A DNA stretch of 64,000 bases. It comes from Xanthomonas nasturtii. Lineage in GTDB: Bacteria > Pseudomonadota > Gammaproteobacteria > Xanthomonadales > Xanthomonadaceae. Positions within the stretch are counted from its first letter, which is position 1, and every line of letters begins with the position of its first letter. Where the stretch lies: positions 30,022 through 94,021 of the forward strand of contig NZ_LYMI01000011.1 of NCBI RefSeq assembly GCF_001660815.1. Reading direction: 5' to 3'. The notes under the pieces were generated by a model. The model searched no databases. It was given only the letters and a program-made list of their open reading frames with translations, and had not been told where the DNA came from. Below are positions 1-9,379 of this stretch, piece after piece. A program made the translations under genes and the position numbers.

Positions 1-1
1 T

Positions 2-1267
2 AGCGCCAGCTACACCAATGGCGGCGGTGCGGTGGATGCCAATCAGCAGGTGCTTGAAGCCGGTTGGTGGTCGGTGGACAAACGTTTGAATTCCTTTACC
101 AACGACCTGCGTTTGAGCCGCGAATTGTTTGCCGGCAACACGCTCACCGTGGGCGCGTATTACGCCAAGTATTCGTCTGCCGACACCTGGTACCTGGGCA
201 ATACCATGCTGCTCACCGCGCAAAACAACGCACGCCGCATCGATGTGACGTTGGACGACGGCCGCCAGGCCACGCGCCAGGGCTTTACCAGCACCGCGTT
301 CTTGAACCTGCGCGCCAACTACGACGGCGAAAACATCGCTGCCTTCGTTGCCGACGAGTGGGAGCTGAGCGAACGCCTGCGCCTGGATCTGGGGGCGCGC
401 TACGAGCGTCAGAGCGTCACCGGCGATGTGCACGACACCGCCAGCGTGGATCTGGACGGCAATCCGGCCACGTTGTACGACAATGCCACCTCGCTGGCGC
501 TGGCAACCACACGGCGCATCGATCAGGACGATGAAGCGTTTTCGTGGACGGCGGGCTTGAACTTCACCCTCGATCAGAACAACAGCCTGTTTGCGCGGGT
601 CAACTCCGGGGTGAAGTTTCCCGGCTTCGACAACCTGCGCGATGGACAGAACCGCGTGCAGGAGGTGGATCAATACGAGTTGGGGTTGAAGTCCGGCACC
701 AGCGCGTACGACCTGTATCTCACCGCGTTCTACAACACCTTCAAGAACTCGCCGTTCCAGGCGTTTCTGGCCAATGGCCAGAATTTCACCGCAGTCGGCG
801 ATTCGCGCGCGCGCGGCCTGGAAGTGGAAGCTGCGGTGCGACCGTTCGGCGGTTTCGAGCTGGCCGGCACCGGGGTGTGGCTGGATGCGACCTACCGCAA
901 CTATCGCGAGTTCACCGACAACCAGGTGATGCGCCAACCCAAGCGGCAGTTCCGCATCACGCCCAGTTATTACTGGATGCTGCCGTTCGGCGATCTCAAG
1001 CTGTTTGCCACCTATTCCTACATCGGCGAGCGCTTCGCGGATCTGGCCAATAGCCAGCGCCTGCCTTCCTACGACATGCTGGATATCGGCGCCAACCTGC
1101 ATGTGGGAGAGCATTGGGAGGTGACCGCCAGCGGCAGCAATGTCACCGACACGCTAGGCCTCACCGAAGGCAATGTGCGCGTACCCGGCGCTGCGACCGG
1201 CGGGGTGTTCATGGGCCGGCCGATCGCCGGGCGGCAATACCAGATGTCGGTGGCATACCGCTGGTAG
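2..1267 (+). CDS. TonB-dependent receptor, C-terminal part (5' end outside window)
   Basis: The frame is open from the first bases of the window, so the gene starts upstream and only about 421 C-terminal residues are visible. The visible part is a series of alternating amphipathic strands rich in Tyr, Phe and Asn, including short pieces such as LDLGARYERQ, NSLFARVNSGVKFPG and YELGLKSG. These are typical of the TonB-dependent receptor barrel. The protein ends in YRW, an aromatic C-terminus expected for outer-membrane barrel assembly. The role is energised uptake of a ligand across the outer membrane. The plug, TonB box and signal peptide are outside the window, so the substrate cannot be inferred. 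The family is clear; the ligand is unknown. Confidence 0.9.
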   Translation, partial: SASYTNGGGAVDANQQVLEAGWWSVDKRLNSFTNDLRLSRELFAGNTLTVGAYYAKYSSADTWYLGNTMLLTAQNNARRIDVTLDDGRQATRQGFTSTAFLNLRANYDGENIAAFVADEWELSERLRLDLGARYERQSVTGDVHDTASVDLDGNPATLYDNATSLALATTRRIDQDDEAFSWTAGLNFTLDQNNSLFARVNSGVKFPGFDNLRDGQNRVQEVDQYELGLKSGTSAYDLYLTAFYNTFKNSPFQAFLANGQNFTAVGDSRARGLEVEAAVRPFGGFELAGTGVWLDATYRNYREFTDNQVMRQPKRQFRITPSYYWMLPFGDLKLFATYSYIGERFADLANSQRLPSYDMLDIGANLHVGEHWEVTASGSNVTDTLGLTEGNVRVPGAATGGVFMGRPIAGRQYQMSVAYRW

Positions 1268-2111
1268 GTCTGTACGCGACTGGCCCGCGCAGCGGCGCAA
1301 CGCTGCTGCGCGGCGCCTTGCAACAGGCCTCGCGCTGCACCTATCGCGATGCAGCCTGTCTTATGCCAAGCGCCGGCGACAGGCGTTGCAATCCTTGCGC
1401 AACGCCGCTGCGCTTGGGCGTGCCCGCTTGTATGCGAGATGTGCAGCCCGGTTATGTGATGACAACCATGTCGCAGTGGTCGCCGATGCGAAGCAGAACG
1501 ACGCATCGCGATGGGTTATTTCAATCGATGCGAGCGCTCTAGCAAATTTTTCGCCCGTATTTGTACGCAAAACTTCGCATGCAACGCATAAATCTGCATA
1601 CCATCCATAAATTGCGCGATGTGTCACGCAGATGCCCTACATCGCGTGCCTTGCAGGCAAGGATTGCCCCATCTTTAATCGAGGAGTTGACGCTGCAGAT
1701 GCATCGCCAACATCGGCTGCGTTCAGACGCACAGGGGAGCCGACGAACCACCTGGCCGCATCCACTCCATCGCCGGACCGATGCGCTGTGTAGCTCTCTT
1801 GGGATAAACGGACATGACTCCTGTCGCTGCCGCTGTCGCATTGTCTTTTCTCGCCCCCCTGCCATCGCCACCTTGCGGCGGCAGGCCTGGGGCGCTACCC
1901 GCCTGCAGGCGAGGTTGCCTGACGGGTGCTTCCTGACCCGGGCGATCGCGCCGGGTCTTCGACTGCAAACACCTCTTCCGGCTCCAACGGCTCGGGCTTC
2001 ATAGGCGCGTCCCGAGCCAACGGCGCGGCTGCAACGGCCGATCGTGCGATTGGCCAAACGGAGGACCGTGTCGCTTCGACCGCGCCTACCCTTTGACTGG
2101 AATCAAACGGA
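1268..2111. other. 844-bp intergenic region without a convincing gene
   Basis: Short open frames on both strands here have no recognisable protein character. An 8-bp inverted repeat (GGCTCGGG at 1989-1996 with CCCGAGCC at 2011-2018) could form a hairpin in the leader of the downstream protease gene. It has no T-run, so it is not called a terminator. The promoter of the protease cassette probably lies in this stretch, but no clear -35/-10 pair was found. Confidence 0.5.
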
Positions 2112-3926
2112 ATGAACTCTTTTCGCAGGCAACCCCTCGCGCTGTTGATCGGTGCCCTCGTGATCGGTAGCAGCCCACTTTCGGCGCTGGCGGCAACACC
2201 GCTCACGGCTGTCACCGGCAATCCCAGCAATGCCACTACCGCCACCGCCAAATCCGGCGGCAACGACCCCTTGTATCGCTATCAGTGGCATCTCTCCAAC
2301 CAGGGCCAGGCCGTGATCGGCGACAGCCGCCCGGTGCCCGGCGTGGACCTGGACGTGGATATCCTGCATGGCTTGAACATCCGCGGCCGCGGCGTGCGGG
2401 TCGGCGTGGTGGACGACGGGCTGGAGCTACGCCATGAAGATCTGGCCGACAACATCCTGCCCAACGGCTCGTACAACTTTGGCGATGGCTCCCACGATAC
2501 GACGCCAGTCGACCCGTACAACGGCCACGGCACTGCGGTGGCCGGCATCATCGGCGCCGTTGGCTGGAACGGCCGTGGCGGACGTGGCGTGGCGCCCGAC
2601 GTCCTGATGGCAGGATTCGATTTTCTTGCGCGTGCATCGTCCAACTCCGAAGCCAGCGTCCGGTATGCCTGGGGTGACGGCCCGGAGGCGCGCAGTATCG
2701 ATATCTTCAATAACAGCTGGGGCTCGGTCGGGCCGTTGTATTTCGATTTCCCGGTAGAAGAACAACAGTCCTGGGAAGCATTGATGCGGTCTAGCCGCGG
2801 TGGGCGCGGCGCCATCTATGTCAAGTCCGCTGGCAACAGTTTCGCGCGGCTGCGTGCGCGCGATGAAAACGGCAACATCGTCAACCTCTGCAGCGAAGAA
2901 TCACGTGTATTGAAAGTCGGCTGCGCGCTGACCAACGTCGACCCACGCAGTAATCTTCCTGGCACGATTGTCGTCGCCAGTGTGGATGCCACAGGTCAAC
3001 ACGCCTCGTATTCGTCTTCAGGCTCTGCGTTGTGGGTCTCCGGTCTTGGCGGCGAATTCGGCCGGCAACGCAAGTTCTATCCCGATGCGGCATCCGTGTT
3101 TGCGCCGGACACGGCACCTTACGCCTACGACCCAGCCATCGTCACCACCGACCTCAGCGGCTGCGCGGCAGGCGACAACGTTGACGACTCATCAGTCAAC
3201 AATGCATTGGACGGCAGCAGGTCGAAGATCGATGCGTCGTGCAACTACAACGGCGTCATGAACGGCACATCGGCCGCTGCGCCCACTGTCTCCGGCGTCG
3301 CAGCCTTGATCTTGAGCACCAACCCGAACCTGAGCGCGCGCGACGTCAAATACATCCTGGCCAAGACCGCGCGGCAGATCGATCCGTGGCAGCCTGCTGC
3401 GGTGTATCAGGGCAGCGTGATCGACCCGGGCTGGATCACCAATGCGGCCGGCCATCGCTTCAGCAACTGGTACGGATTCGGCCTGGCCGATGGCGCCGCA
3501 GCCGTTTACGAGGCACGTTACTTCACGCCGCTGCCTGCGGTGCGCGATACCCAATGGGTTGCATCCACCGTCGCCCCGAGCCAGATCGGCGGCCCCGCGC
3601 GACCTGCCAAACAACGCATCCGCATCACCCAGGCAATGAAGGTGGAAGGCGTGCAACTGTCGCTTGCCACATCGCATCGCAACCCGACCAATCTGCGCGT
3701 GGTGCTGGAGTCGCCCAGCGGAACGCGCAGCTACGTCCTCACCCCGTTCTCGGCACTGGACCAGGCCGTCTATGCGAGCACCGGGTTTTATATCGACCTC
3801 ACCTCCAGCAACGCATTTCTCGATGAGCGGGCGCAAGGCGTGTGGACGCTGGAAGTCACCGACGTGACCGATCCGACATCCACCGCGGCGCTGCAATCCT
3901 TCAAACTTCGCATCCTGGGGCACTGA
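2112..3926 (+). CDS. Secreted S8 (subtilisin/kexin-like) serine protease with P domain, copy 1
   Basis: A 604-residue protein with an N-terminal signal peptide (RRQPLALLIGALVIG, cleavage probably near ALAATP). The catalytic triad of family S8 is visible: Asp101 in VGVVDDG, His139 in NGHGTAV and Ser387 in NGTSAAAP. The oxyanion Asn is N242 in SAGNS. The VDDG form and the C-terminal ~115-residue beta-rich module (about 490-604, with NLRVVLESPSGT and GVWTLEVTD) match the kexin/proprotein-convertase P domain. It is an exported endopeptidase, periplasmic or extracellular. The next gene starts 1 nt after the stop, so the two are co-transcribed. A paralogous cassette follows at 4794. Substrate specificity is not predictable from sequence. 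Confidence 0.93.
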   Translation: MNSFRRQPLALLIGALVIGSSPLSALAATPLTAVTGNPSNATTATAKSGGNDPLYRYQWHLSNQGQAVIGDSRPVPGVDLDVDILHGLNIRGRGVRVGVVDDGLELRHEDLADNILPNGSYNFGDGSHDTTPVDPYNGHGTAVAGIIGAVGWNGRGGRGVAPDVLMAGFDFLARASSNSEASVRYAWGDGPEARSIDIFNNSWGSVGPLYFDFPVEEQQSWEALMRSSRGGRGAIYVKSAGNSFARLRARDENGNIVNLCSEESRVLKVGCALTNVDPRSNLPGTIVVASVDATGQHASYSSSGSALWVSGLGGEFGRQRKFYPDAASVFAPDTAPYAYDPAIVTTDLSGCAAGDNVDDSSVNNALDGSRSKIDASCNYNGVMNGTSAAAPTVSGVAALILSTNPNLSARDVKYILAKTARQIDPWQPAAVYQGSVIDPGWITNAAGHRFSNWYGFGLADGAAAVYEARYFTPLPAVRDTQWVASTVAPSQIGGPARPAKQRIRITQAMKVEGVQLSLATSHRNPTNLRVVLESPSGTRSYVLTPFSALDQAVYASTGFYIDLTSSNAFLDERAQGVWTLEVTDVTDPTSTAALQSFKLRILGH

Positions 3927-3927
3927 C

Positions 3928-4542
3928 ATGAAGATCACGCTTGCTGTTTCGGTATTGCTCGCTTCCCTGGCCGCCTGCGGCATGGCACACGCAGAACAGT
4001 ACATGGATGCCCTTGCGCTCAGCGCGGCTGCGACCGGCGATCGCTTCACCTCCGGGCAGGATAGGTTCCGCATGCTGCCGGGGTCGGTGGTCTCCGATCC
4101 ACTTCCACCCGGGAATGCGGAGAGCGGCGCAGCGCGCTCTGCAAGGACACAAGCCACCACTGTAATGACTCGGCCCATCGGCAAGATCGCCGCGCGCGTG
4201 GGTCCCTACGCGGTGCTGCTGGACACACCAGCCAATGCCGCACGGGGCGTGCGCGCGGCCAGCACGGAGCGGAAGCTTGCCGCGGCCGTGAACGAACGCA
4301 CCGGCCGCGTGGTGCTGGTGCGGCCCCAGCTGAAATTGACCGGCACAACGCCAACCAACGCGACTGCGTTGGCGAGCAGCTCGGGCGGACGCATCGTCTA
4401 CACCTCGACGGTCGATCACAGCGCCGTCATTGCGTATGCCTCGGTCGAACAGGCGCAACGCGCACTGACGTCTCTCCAAGGCAACACGGGGGCCACGCAG
4501 TTCTCGCTGGTGGTCAGCCAGGCAGTCATGCAACCGATGTAG
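3928..4542 (+). CDS. Small secreted protein paired with protease copy 1
   Basis: A 204-residue protein of no family I recognise. It begins with a clear signal peptide (KITLAVSVLLASLAACGMAHA). A Cys sits before the cleavage region, but AHA-type signal peptidase I cleavage looks more likely than lipoprotein processing. It starts 1 nt after the protease stop, so translation is coupled. It is paralogous to the protein at 6580-7176, sharing ATGxRF, RVGPY, VNxRxGR and IAYASV-like positions. Two independent cassettes with the same order suggest a functional link to the protease, for example as inhibitor, folding aid or substrate-binding partner. That role is inference. No catalytic motif is visible. 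Confidence 0.8.
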   Translation: MKITLAVSVLLASLAACGMAHAEQYMDALALSAAATGDRFTSGQDRFRMLPGSVVSDPLPPGNAESGAARSARTQATTVMTRPIGKIAARVGPYAVLLDTPANAARGVRAASTERKLAAAVNERTGRVVLVRPQLKLTGTTPTNATALASSSGGRIVYTSTVDHSAVIAYASVEQAQRALTSLQGNTGATQFSLVVSQAVMQPM

Positions 4543-4793
4543 GCATCGTGGCCAGGTCTTCCTGCGGCCACGATGCTCGGCGCATCGCAACGCTTGGAAA
4601 CTTGCGATGTCGCCATCCGGTCGCGGTGCGAGACGCGATGACACAGACATCGAGTTCACCGTAAGGGCTGACAGGCACGGCCCACGCAATGGAGCGCCCG
4701 CCGGTCGACCCCACGCATCGGCCGCACGCTGCCTGCATGCATCACCTCGCCGCGTTGGCGACTCCCTTCAGTTCACCCACTGGGATCCTGTTG

Positions 4794-6578
4794 ATGACGA
4801 CTCTTCTGCAACGGCAACTTCTGTGCTCCGCCACGCTGCTGGTTTTGTGTGGCGATGCCTCCATCGCGCCGGCATCGGCGCAAGGGCCGGCTTCGATTCG
4901 CGCGCAACCGCGGGCGCCGGAGCCTGACGACCCGCTGTTTCGCTACCAATGGCATCTGCTCAACAACGGGCAGGACGTGATTGCGGATTCCCGTCCTGTC
5001 GCAGGTGTGGATTTGAATATCGAACCAGTGCATGCGCTGGGAATCCGTGGCCAGGGCGTGATCGTGGGGGTGCTGGACGATGGGCTGGATATCCGTCATC
5101 CGGATCTGGCAGCCAACGTCGTCCCTGGCGGATCGAAAAACTTCGCCGACGGGTCCAACGATCCAACGCCGCGCAATCCTGGTGAAGCGCATGGCACGGC
5201 GGTGGGCGGCATCATGGCGGAAGCCGGCTGGAATGGCATCGGCGGCCGCGGCGTCGCACCGAATGCGCGGCTCAAAGGCTTCAAACTCTTTGCAGCGGAA
5301 GGCATCCCGACCGACTTCGACAGCAATTTACGCGCGTCCTGGGGAGCTGGCGCCGAATCAGGTGACGTGGCTGTATTCAATAACAGCTTCGGTTCGGATC
5401 TGACGTTCTACCCCGCCTTCTCGCCCGCTGCCCAGCGCTCGCTCGAACGCTTGATGCGCGGCACGCGCGACGGCAAGGGCGGCGTGTATGTGCAGTCGGC
5501 CGGTAATACATTCAACAGTTTTTTCGGCACGAATGCCGCAGGGAACTGGGTCGAGGTGTGCCCTGCGCTGGCCCGTACGCTGGGCATGACCTGCTCCACG
5601 CCGGCCACCGACCCAACGAGCAACCTACCGCAGATCATCATGGCCGGCGCGGTCAATGCCAGAGGCGTGCGCTCTTCTTATTCCTCGGCAGGCGCGGCGC
5701 TATGGGTGAGCGGATTTGGCGGCGAATATGGGCTGCAACGACGCTACTTCGGCGACCGCCCCATCTCGGCTTACTACGACCCTGGCATCGTCACCACCGA
5801 CCTGGCCGGCTGCGCTGCCGGCTGGAGTGCCGACAATGCCGACGCCGCACCGGAGAATGCACTGGACGGCAGCAGCTCGCCGATCGATCCATCGTGCAAC
5901 TACCTGGCCACGATGAATGGCACGTCGGCATCGGCACCGGTGGTGTCCGGCGTGGCCGCACTCATTCTGCAGGCCAACCCCGCGCTCAGCGCCCGCGACG
6001 TCAAATACATTCTGGCGACCAGCGCGCGCCAGATCGATCGGGAGCAACCGGTCATCCGCTATCGCGGCAGCGTGATCGAACCGGGCTGGATCACCAACGC
6101 CGCCGGACATAGCTTCAGCAACTGGTACGGGTTCGGCCTGGTGGATGCGGCCGAAGCGGTCTATCGCGCCTATCGCTTCACACCCTTGCCGCCGCAACGC
6201 GATCTGGGCTGGAAAGCGGCGCGTCCGGCAAGTTCGGCCATCGGCGGGCCGAATGCACCGGCAACCTTGCAGCTGCGGCTTGGCGATGCGCTTACCATCG
6301 ATACCGTGCAATGGTCGATGCAGACCACCCACACCACTCCCAGCAATCTGCAAGTGGTGCTGATCTCGCCCAGCGGGACCCGCAGCCATGTGCTCACTCC
6401 CTTTCAGACACTGTCGCCGATCACTGAAGGAACCGGGTTCGATATTCCACTCTCCACCAGCAACGCGTTTCTCGACGAGCGCGTGACTGGCATCTGGACG
6501 CTGGAAGTCACCGACATGTCCGATTCGACCACTCCGGCCCAACTGACGGGCTTCAAACTACGCGTTCTGGGGCACTGA
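4794..6578 (+). CDS. Secreted S8 (subtilisin/kexin-like) serine protease with P domain, copy 2
   Basis: A 594-residue paralogue of the protease at 2112. The frame is open further upstream to 4689. The ATG at 4794 was chosen because it places a signal peptide (LLCSATLLVLCG... ASAQG) at the N-terminus; the extra upstream residues look non-coding. The triad is Asp95 in VGVLDDG, His133 in AHGTAVG and Ser378 in NGTSASAP, with oxyanion Asn238. A C-terminal P domain occupies about the last 115 residues (NLQVVLISPSGT, GIWTLEVTD). The central catalytic and P regions are strongly similar to copy 1, while the segment around 160-260 differs more, suggesting altered substrate preference. It is coupled to the next gene with a 1-nt gap. 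Confidence 0.93.
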   Translation: MTTLLQRQLLCSATLLVLCGDASIAPASAQGPASIRAQPRAPEPDDPLFRYQWHLLNNGQDVIADSRPVAGVDLNIEPVHALGIRGQGVIVGVLDDGLDIRHPDLAANVVPGGSKNFADGSNDPTPRNPGEAHGTAVGGIMAEAGWNGIGGRGVAPNARLKGFKLFAAEGIPTDFDSNLRASWGAGAESGDVAVFNNSFGSDLTFYPAFSPAAQRSLERLMRGTRDGKGGVYVQSAGNTFNSFFGTNAAGNWVEVCPALARTLGMTCSTPATDPTSNLPQIIMAGAVNARGVRSSYSSAGAALWVSGFGGEYGLQRRYFGDRPISAYYDPGIVTTDLAGCAAGWSADNADAAPENALDGSSSPIDPSCNYLATMNGTSASAPVVSGVAALILQANPALSARDVKYILATSARQIDREQPVIRYRGSVIEPGWITNAAGHSFSNWYGFGLVDAAEAVYRAYRFTPLPPQRDLGWKAARPASSAIGGPNAPATLQLRLGDALTIDTVQWSMQTTHTTPSNLQVVLISPSGTRSHVLTPFQTLSPITEGTGFDIPLSTSNAFLDERVTGIWTLEVTDMSDSTTPAQLTGFKLRVLGH

Positions 6579-6579
6579 C

Positions 6580-7176
6580 ATGAAACTAGCGCTTGGTACC
6601 ACCATCGTTCTGTGCATGCTGACCGGCATGCCCGCCCTGGCCCAGACCAGCATGCAGACGGCGCTGCAGCGCTCTGCTACCGGTGCGCGCTTCATGATCG
6701 GCGACACCGATTTCAGACTGGTGCCCGATGCCAGGATCCAGCGGCAGGTGCAGGCACCGCCACCTGACGCGACGCCTGCAATGCGCCGCGCAGGTGCGAC
6801 TGCCACGGTCGATTCCGCAGCGGCGGTGCGCGTTGGTCCGTATCTCATCCTGCCCGGCGGCGCCGCGACTGGTCGCCGCAGCGGCGCAGCCGGCGCGCAA
6901 GACGAACCCGACCTGATGGTGGCCATCAATCAGCGTAATGGCCAACCGGCCGTGGCAGCGCCACGACTGGACATCTTTGCAGGCAATGCCGAGACCATCG
7001 CCAGAGTGGCACGGCAGAGCAACGGCACGGTGCTCTCGGCCACGCAGGACGGCAGCGGCATCATCGGGTACGCGTCGGTCCGGGCGGCGCTTGCCGCATT
7101 GCCGCGGGTACGTGCCGACCGCGAGGTCGACGATGCATCGCTGCAGCTGATCCAGGGAGTAGCGACCCTGCGCTGA
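6580..7176 (+). CDS. Small secreted protein paired with protease copy 2
   Basis: A 198-residue protein with a signal peptide (KLALGTTIVLCMLTGMPALAQ, cleavage likely after ALA). It is paralogous to the protein at 3928-4542, with similar ordered blocks (SATGARF, VRVGPYL, INQRNGQPAV, IIGYASV), though overall similarity is modest. It starts 1 nt after the stop of the preceding protease, repeating the layout of the first cassette. No known domain is recognised. A protease-associated role in the periplasm or outside the cell is inferred only from the duplicated gene pair. Confidence 0.8.
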   Translation: MKLALGTTIVLCMLTGMPALAQTSMQTALQRSATGARFMIGDTDFRLVPDARIQRQVQAPPPDATPAMRRAGATATVDSAAAVRVGPYLILPGGAATGRRSGAAGAQDEPDLMVAINQRNGQPAVAAPRLDIFAGNAETIARVARQSNGTVLSATQDGSGIIGYASVRAALAALPRVRADREVDDASLQLIQGVATLR

Positions 7177-7395
7177 GTGGGCAAGCGCCACGGTCAGGCA
7201 GGCGTTGTCTGCAAAGGCGTGACGGGCGTGATCGTCCGGTACGCCGTCACCGCGGACTGTCGTGGAGCCAGCGCTGAGCCAGTGCCGGCCATCGGTCAGC
7301 AAGGCGCACTCAGCGTGACCGGTCGCAGCGCCTTCAATCGTATCCCAGCGAAGATGGACGTCGATCGGGCGCTCGGCGCATTGCGCGGCGACAGA

Positions 7396-7596
7396 TCAAC
7401 TCCCACGCTGCAGGCGTTGACGCAGTGCGCGGCGCTGGGCATCGCTGAGCAGATGCCCGTGCGTGCTCAGCAAACCGACAATCTGCTGATGCGCCAGCTG
7501 GGCGCGCCTGGCAAGCTCGGCGGTTGCCGCCTGCTCGATCGCTTTCCAGTCGGCCGGGGTGGAGGGAGCAGCAAGGGATCGGGGTTTCGCAGCCAT
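7396..7596 (-). CDS. Small hypothetical protein (66 aa)
   Basis: A short frame starting at an ATG at 7596 and encoding a charged, mostly helical Ala/Arg/Leu-rich protein (MAAKPRSL... RALRQRLQRGS). There is no signal peptide or membrane segment. It resembles the small uncharacterised proteins common in xanthomonads, but no family is recognised. It stands alone between the protease cassettes and a broken regulator. The longer open frame upstream of this ATG overlaps the AraC remnant on the other strand and is considered spurious. It could be a chance frame in GC-rich DNA. Confidence 0.4.
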   Translation of the reverse strand: MAAKPRSLAAPSTPADWKAIEQAATAELARRAQLAHQQIVGLLSTHGHLLSDAQRRALRQRLQRGS

Positions 7597-7808
7597 AGAC
7601 GATCCGAACACCGGGAACAGGCCGCAAGGATACGGAATCTGCGTGAGCGATCGATCAGCGGCAGCTGCATGCTGTCTGCCGCATTGGCCGAATATGCGAG
7701 CGCCCGTGCCATTGTCGCGCCTGCCACTGATGGGCGCACCACGGCGTTCCTTGTAAGGATCGCGATACCGCGGCTGTGCCGCACAGCGCCAGCGCACGAG
7801 CGTCCCGC

Positions 7809-8272
7809 ATGCCTTTTGCCACTGCCGACCTGACCGACATCCTGCTGCGCCACGCACCCACGGACGGCATGCACGCCACGCCGATCGCCGGCTTGCACGT
7901 GATGCGCAGTTCGATCGCCGCAGATGGCATCCCCACCGTCTACACGCCGATGCTGTGTCCGGTGGCGCAAGGCCGCAAGGCCGCATCGAGCAGATCGCCG
8001 ACCTGTCGGCGATGAGCCGTTCCACCTTCCACGCGCATTTCAAGACGGTGACCTCGATGACGCCGCTGGAATACCGCCCGCATCTGCGCGTACACGAGGC
8101 GCGCCGACTGATGGTGGCCGAAGCGCTCACGGCCGCAGATGCGGGCTTTCGGGTGGGATATGAAAACGCATCGCAGTTCAGTCGCGACTACACGCGCATT
8201 CTTGGCGAGTCACCGGCGCACGCTGCACAACGCTTGCGCGCCAGTACGCCCGATGCGACGGAAGTTGCGTGA
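7809..8272 (+). pseudogene. AraC-family transcriptional regulator, internally deleted and frameshifted
   Basis: The 5' part (from ATG 7809, PFATADLTDILL... YTPMLCPVAQGRK) looks like the start of the N-terminal ligand-binding domain of AraC-type regulators of about 300 residues. Near 7970-7980 it joins directly, in a different frame, to the C-terminal double helix-turn-helix (IEQIADLSAMSRSTFHAHF, ADAGFRVGYENASQFSRDY). About 130 or more central residues are missing and the frames do not match, so no functional regulator can be made. An internal restart producing only the DNA-binding part is conceivable, but no good start site is visible. The adjacent cupin gene may have been its target. Confidence 0.8.
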
Positions 8273-8412
8273 GCGTGCCGGCCTGACCGAGCAGGGGTGA
8301 CCTGCCGCGGCCGCATGCGTCGCGACAGGTCACCGCCTCCCCCGGCAGCGATATCGATGTGTGGCGCTGCGCACCGGACACGGCAGATTGCCACGCCAAC
8401 GTTGTTGCTCGC

Positions 8413-8886
8413 TCAGTCGCCCTTGTACTGCGCCTCGCTCACCTGCTCCAACCAGGTCACCGGCGAGCCGTCCACTGCCTCGGCAATGGCGATATGCGAC
8501 ATCGCCACAGTGGCATTGGCACCATGCCAATGCTTGACGCCCGGCGGAATCCACACGATATCGCCCGGGCGGATCTCCTGCGCCGGCTTGCCCCACTCCT
8601 GCACGCGCCCGGCGCCGGTGGTGACGATCAGGGTCTGGCCCAGCGGATGGGTATGCCACGCGGTGCGTGCGCCCGGCTCGAAGGTAACGGTGGCACCGCT
8701 TACCCGTGCAGGCGCATCGGCCTGGAATGGTGCATCGATGCGCACCTTGCCGGTGAAATACTCCGCAGGCCCCACCGCCGATGCCGCCCCGCCCGCCTTG
8801 CTCACCTTGATCGGCTTGTGTTCTTCGCCGCCGGGCACGGCAGCGGCCATCATCGACAGCGACATTGCAGTAGCGAACAGATTCAT
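8413..8886 (-). CDS. Small cupin-domain protein, probably exported
   Basis: A 157-residue single-domain cupin. Cupin motif 1 is seen around GARTAWHTHPLGQ (metal-binding His pair) and motif 2 around PGDIVWIPPGVKHWHG (further His). The first ~17 residues (NLFATAMSLSMMAAA) look like a short signal peptide. Small cupins of this type bind a divalent metal and are often annotated as quercetin-dioxygenase-like or mandelonitrile-lyase-like; the substrate here is unknown. A ribosome-binding site (GGAG) precedes the ATG at 8886. It converges with the broken AraC gene at 7809-8272. Confidence 0.85.
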   Translation of the reverse strand: MNLFATAMSLSMMAAAVPGGEEHKPIKVSKAGGAASAVGPAEYFTGKVRIDAPFQADAPARVSGATVTFEPGARTAWHTHPLGQTLIVTTGAGRVQEWGKPAQEIRPGDIVWIPPGVKHWHGANATVAMSHIAIAEAVDGSPVTWLEQVSEAQYKGD

Positions 8887-9379
8887 TCCGGTGCTCCTCG
8901 ATTCGACTAGCCACTGTAGCGCGCTTGCCTGCCGCTATTACCTTGCCGCCACGCATGCACTTCGAAGCACAGCGCATCAATCGCGCGATGCCCAATCAGC
9001 CGATGCAGCGGATGGAAAGAGGCAGTGCCGAGGTAGTGGTGCACTCATCTCTTTCTGCCGTAGCGGCCGAGCTGGCGCGGCACACATGCAGCGATCTGCG
9101 GCTGCCCGCCACGGCGGTCTGCTGCCGCGCACTCGATAGAGACGGACGTGAAGTAAAACCATCCGTGGATGGGCAACGGCCGTGCGGGCGCGCGACACAG
9201 CGTTCGCAGGAATGCTCCCTGCAGGCCCCTGCACCCAAGCGCCGCTAACAAACCTGCTGCGCGCACCGCCAGACGGGCGCGGCCGGTGCTCGGTGCGGCA
9301 TGGACCACTCCTGCACTGCACTTCTGAGCGCGCCATCCACACCCACCCGACGACTGCTCGCTACATCTTGTTAGCCGCT
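8887..9379. other. 493-bp region with no supported gene
   Basis: The region lies between the divergently read cupin gene and the end of the efflux operon. Short frames such as 8925-9248 (+) have no recognisable features and poor coding character. The cupin promoter should lie near 8890-8950. No repeat or terminator with a T-run was seen. Confidence 0.5.

Noticed and set aside
1539..2057. Possible minus-strand gene before the protease cassette
   Set aside because: Cys/Arg-rich with no motif, no ribosome-binding site and no neighbour on that strand.
7177..7833. Possible + strand gene after the second protease cassette
   Set aside because: No recognisable fold, no good start, overlaps a more plausible small minus-strand gene and the upstream part of the AraC remnant.
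8925..9248. 107-residue + strand frame beside the cupin gene
   Set aside because: No domain, no ribosome-binding site, and composition typical of chance frames in GC-rich DNA.
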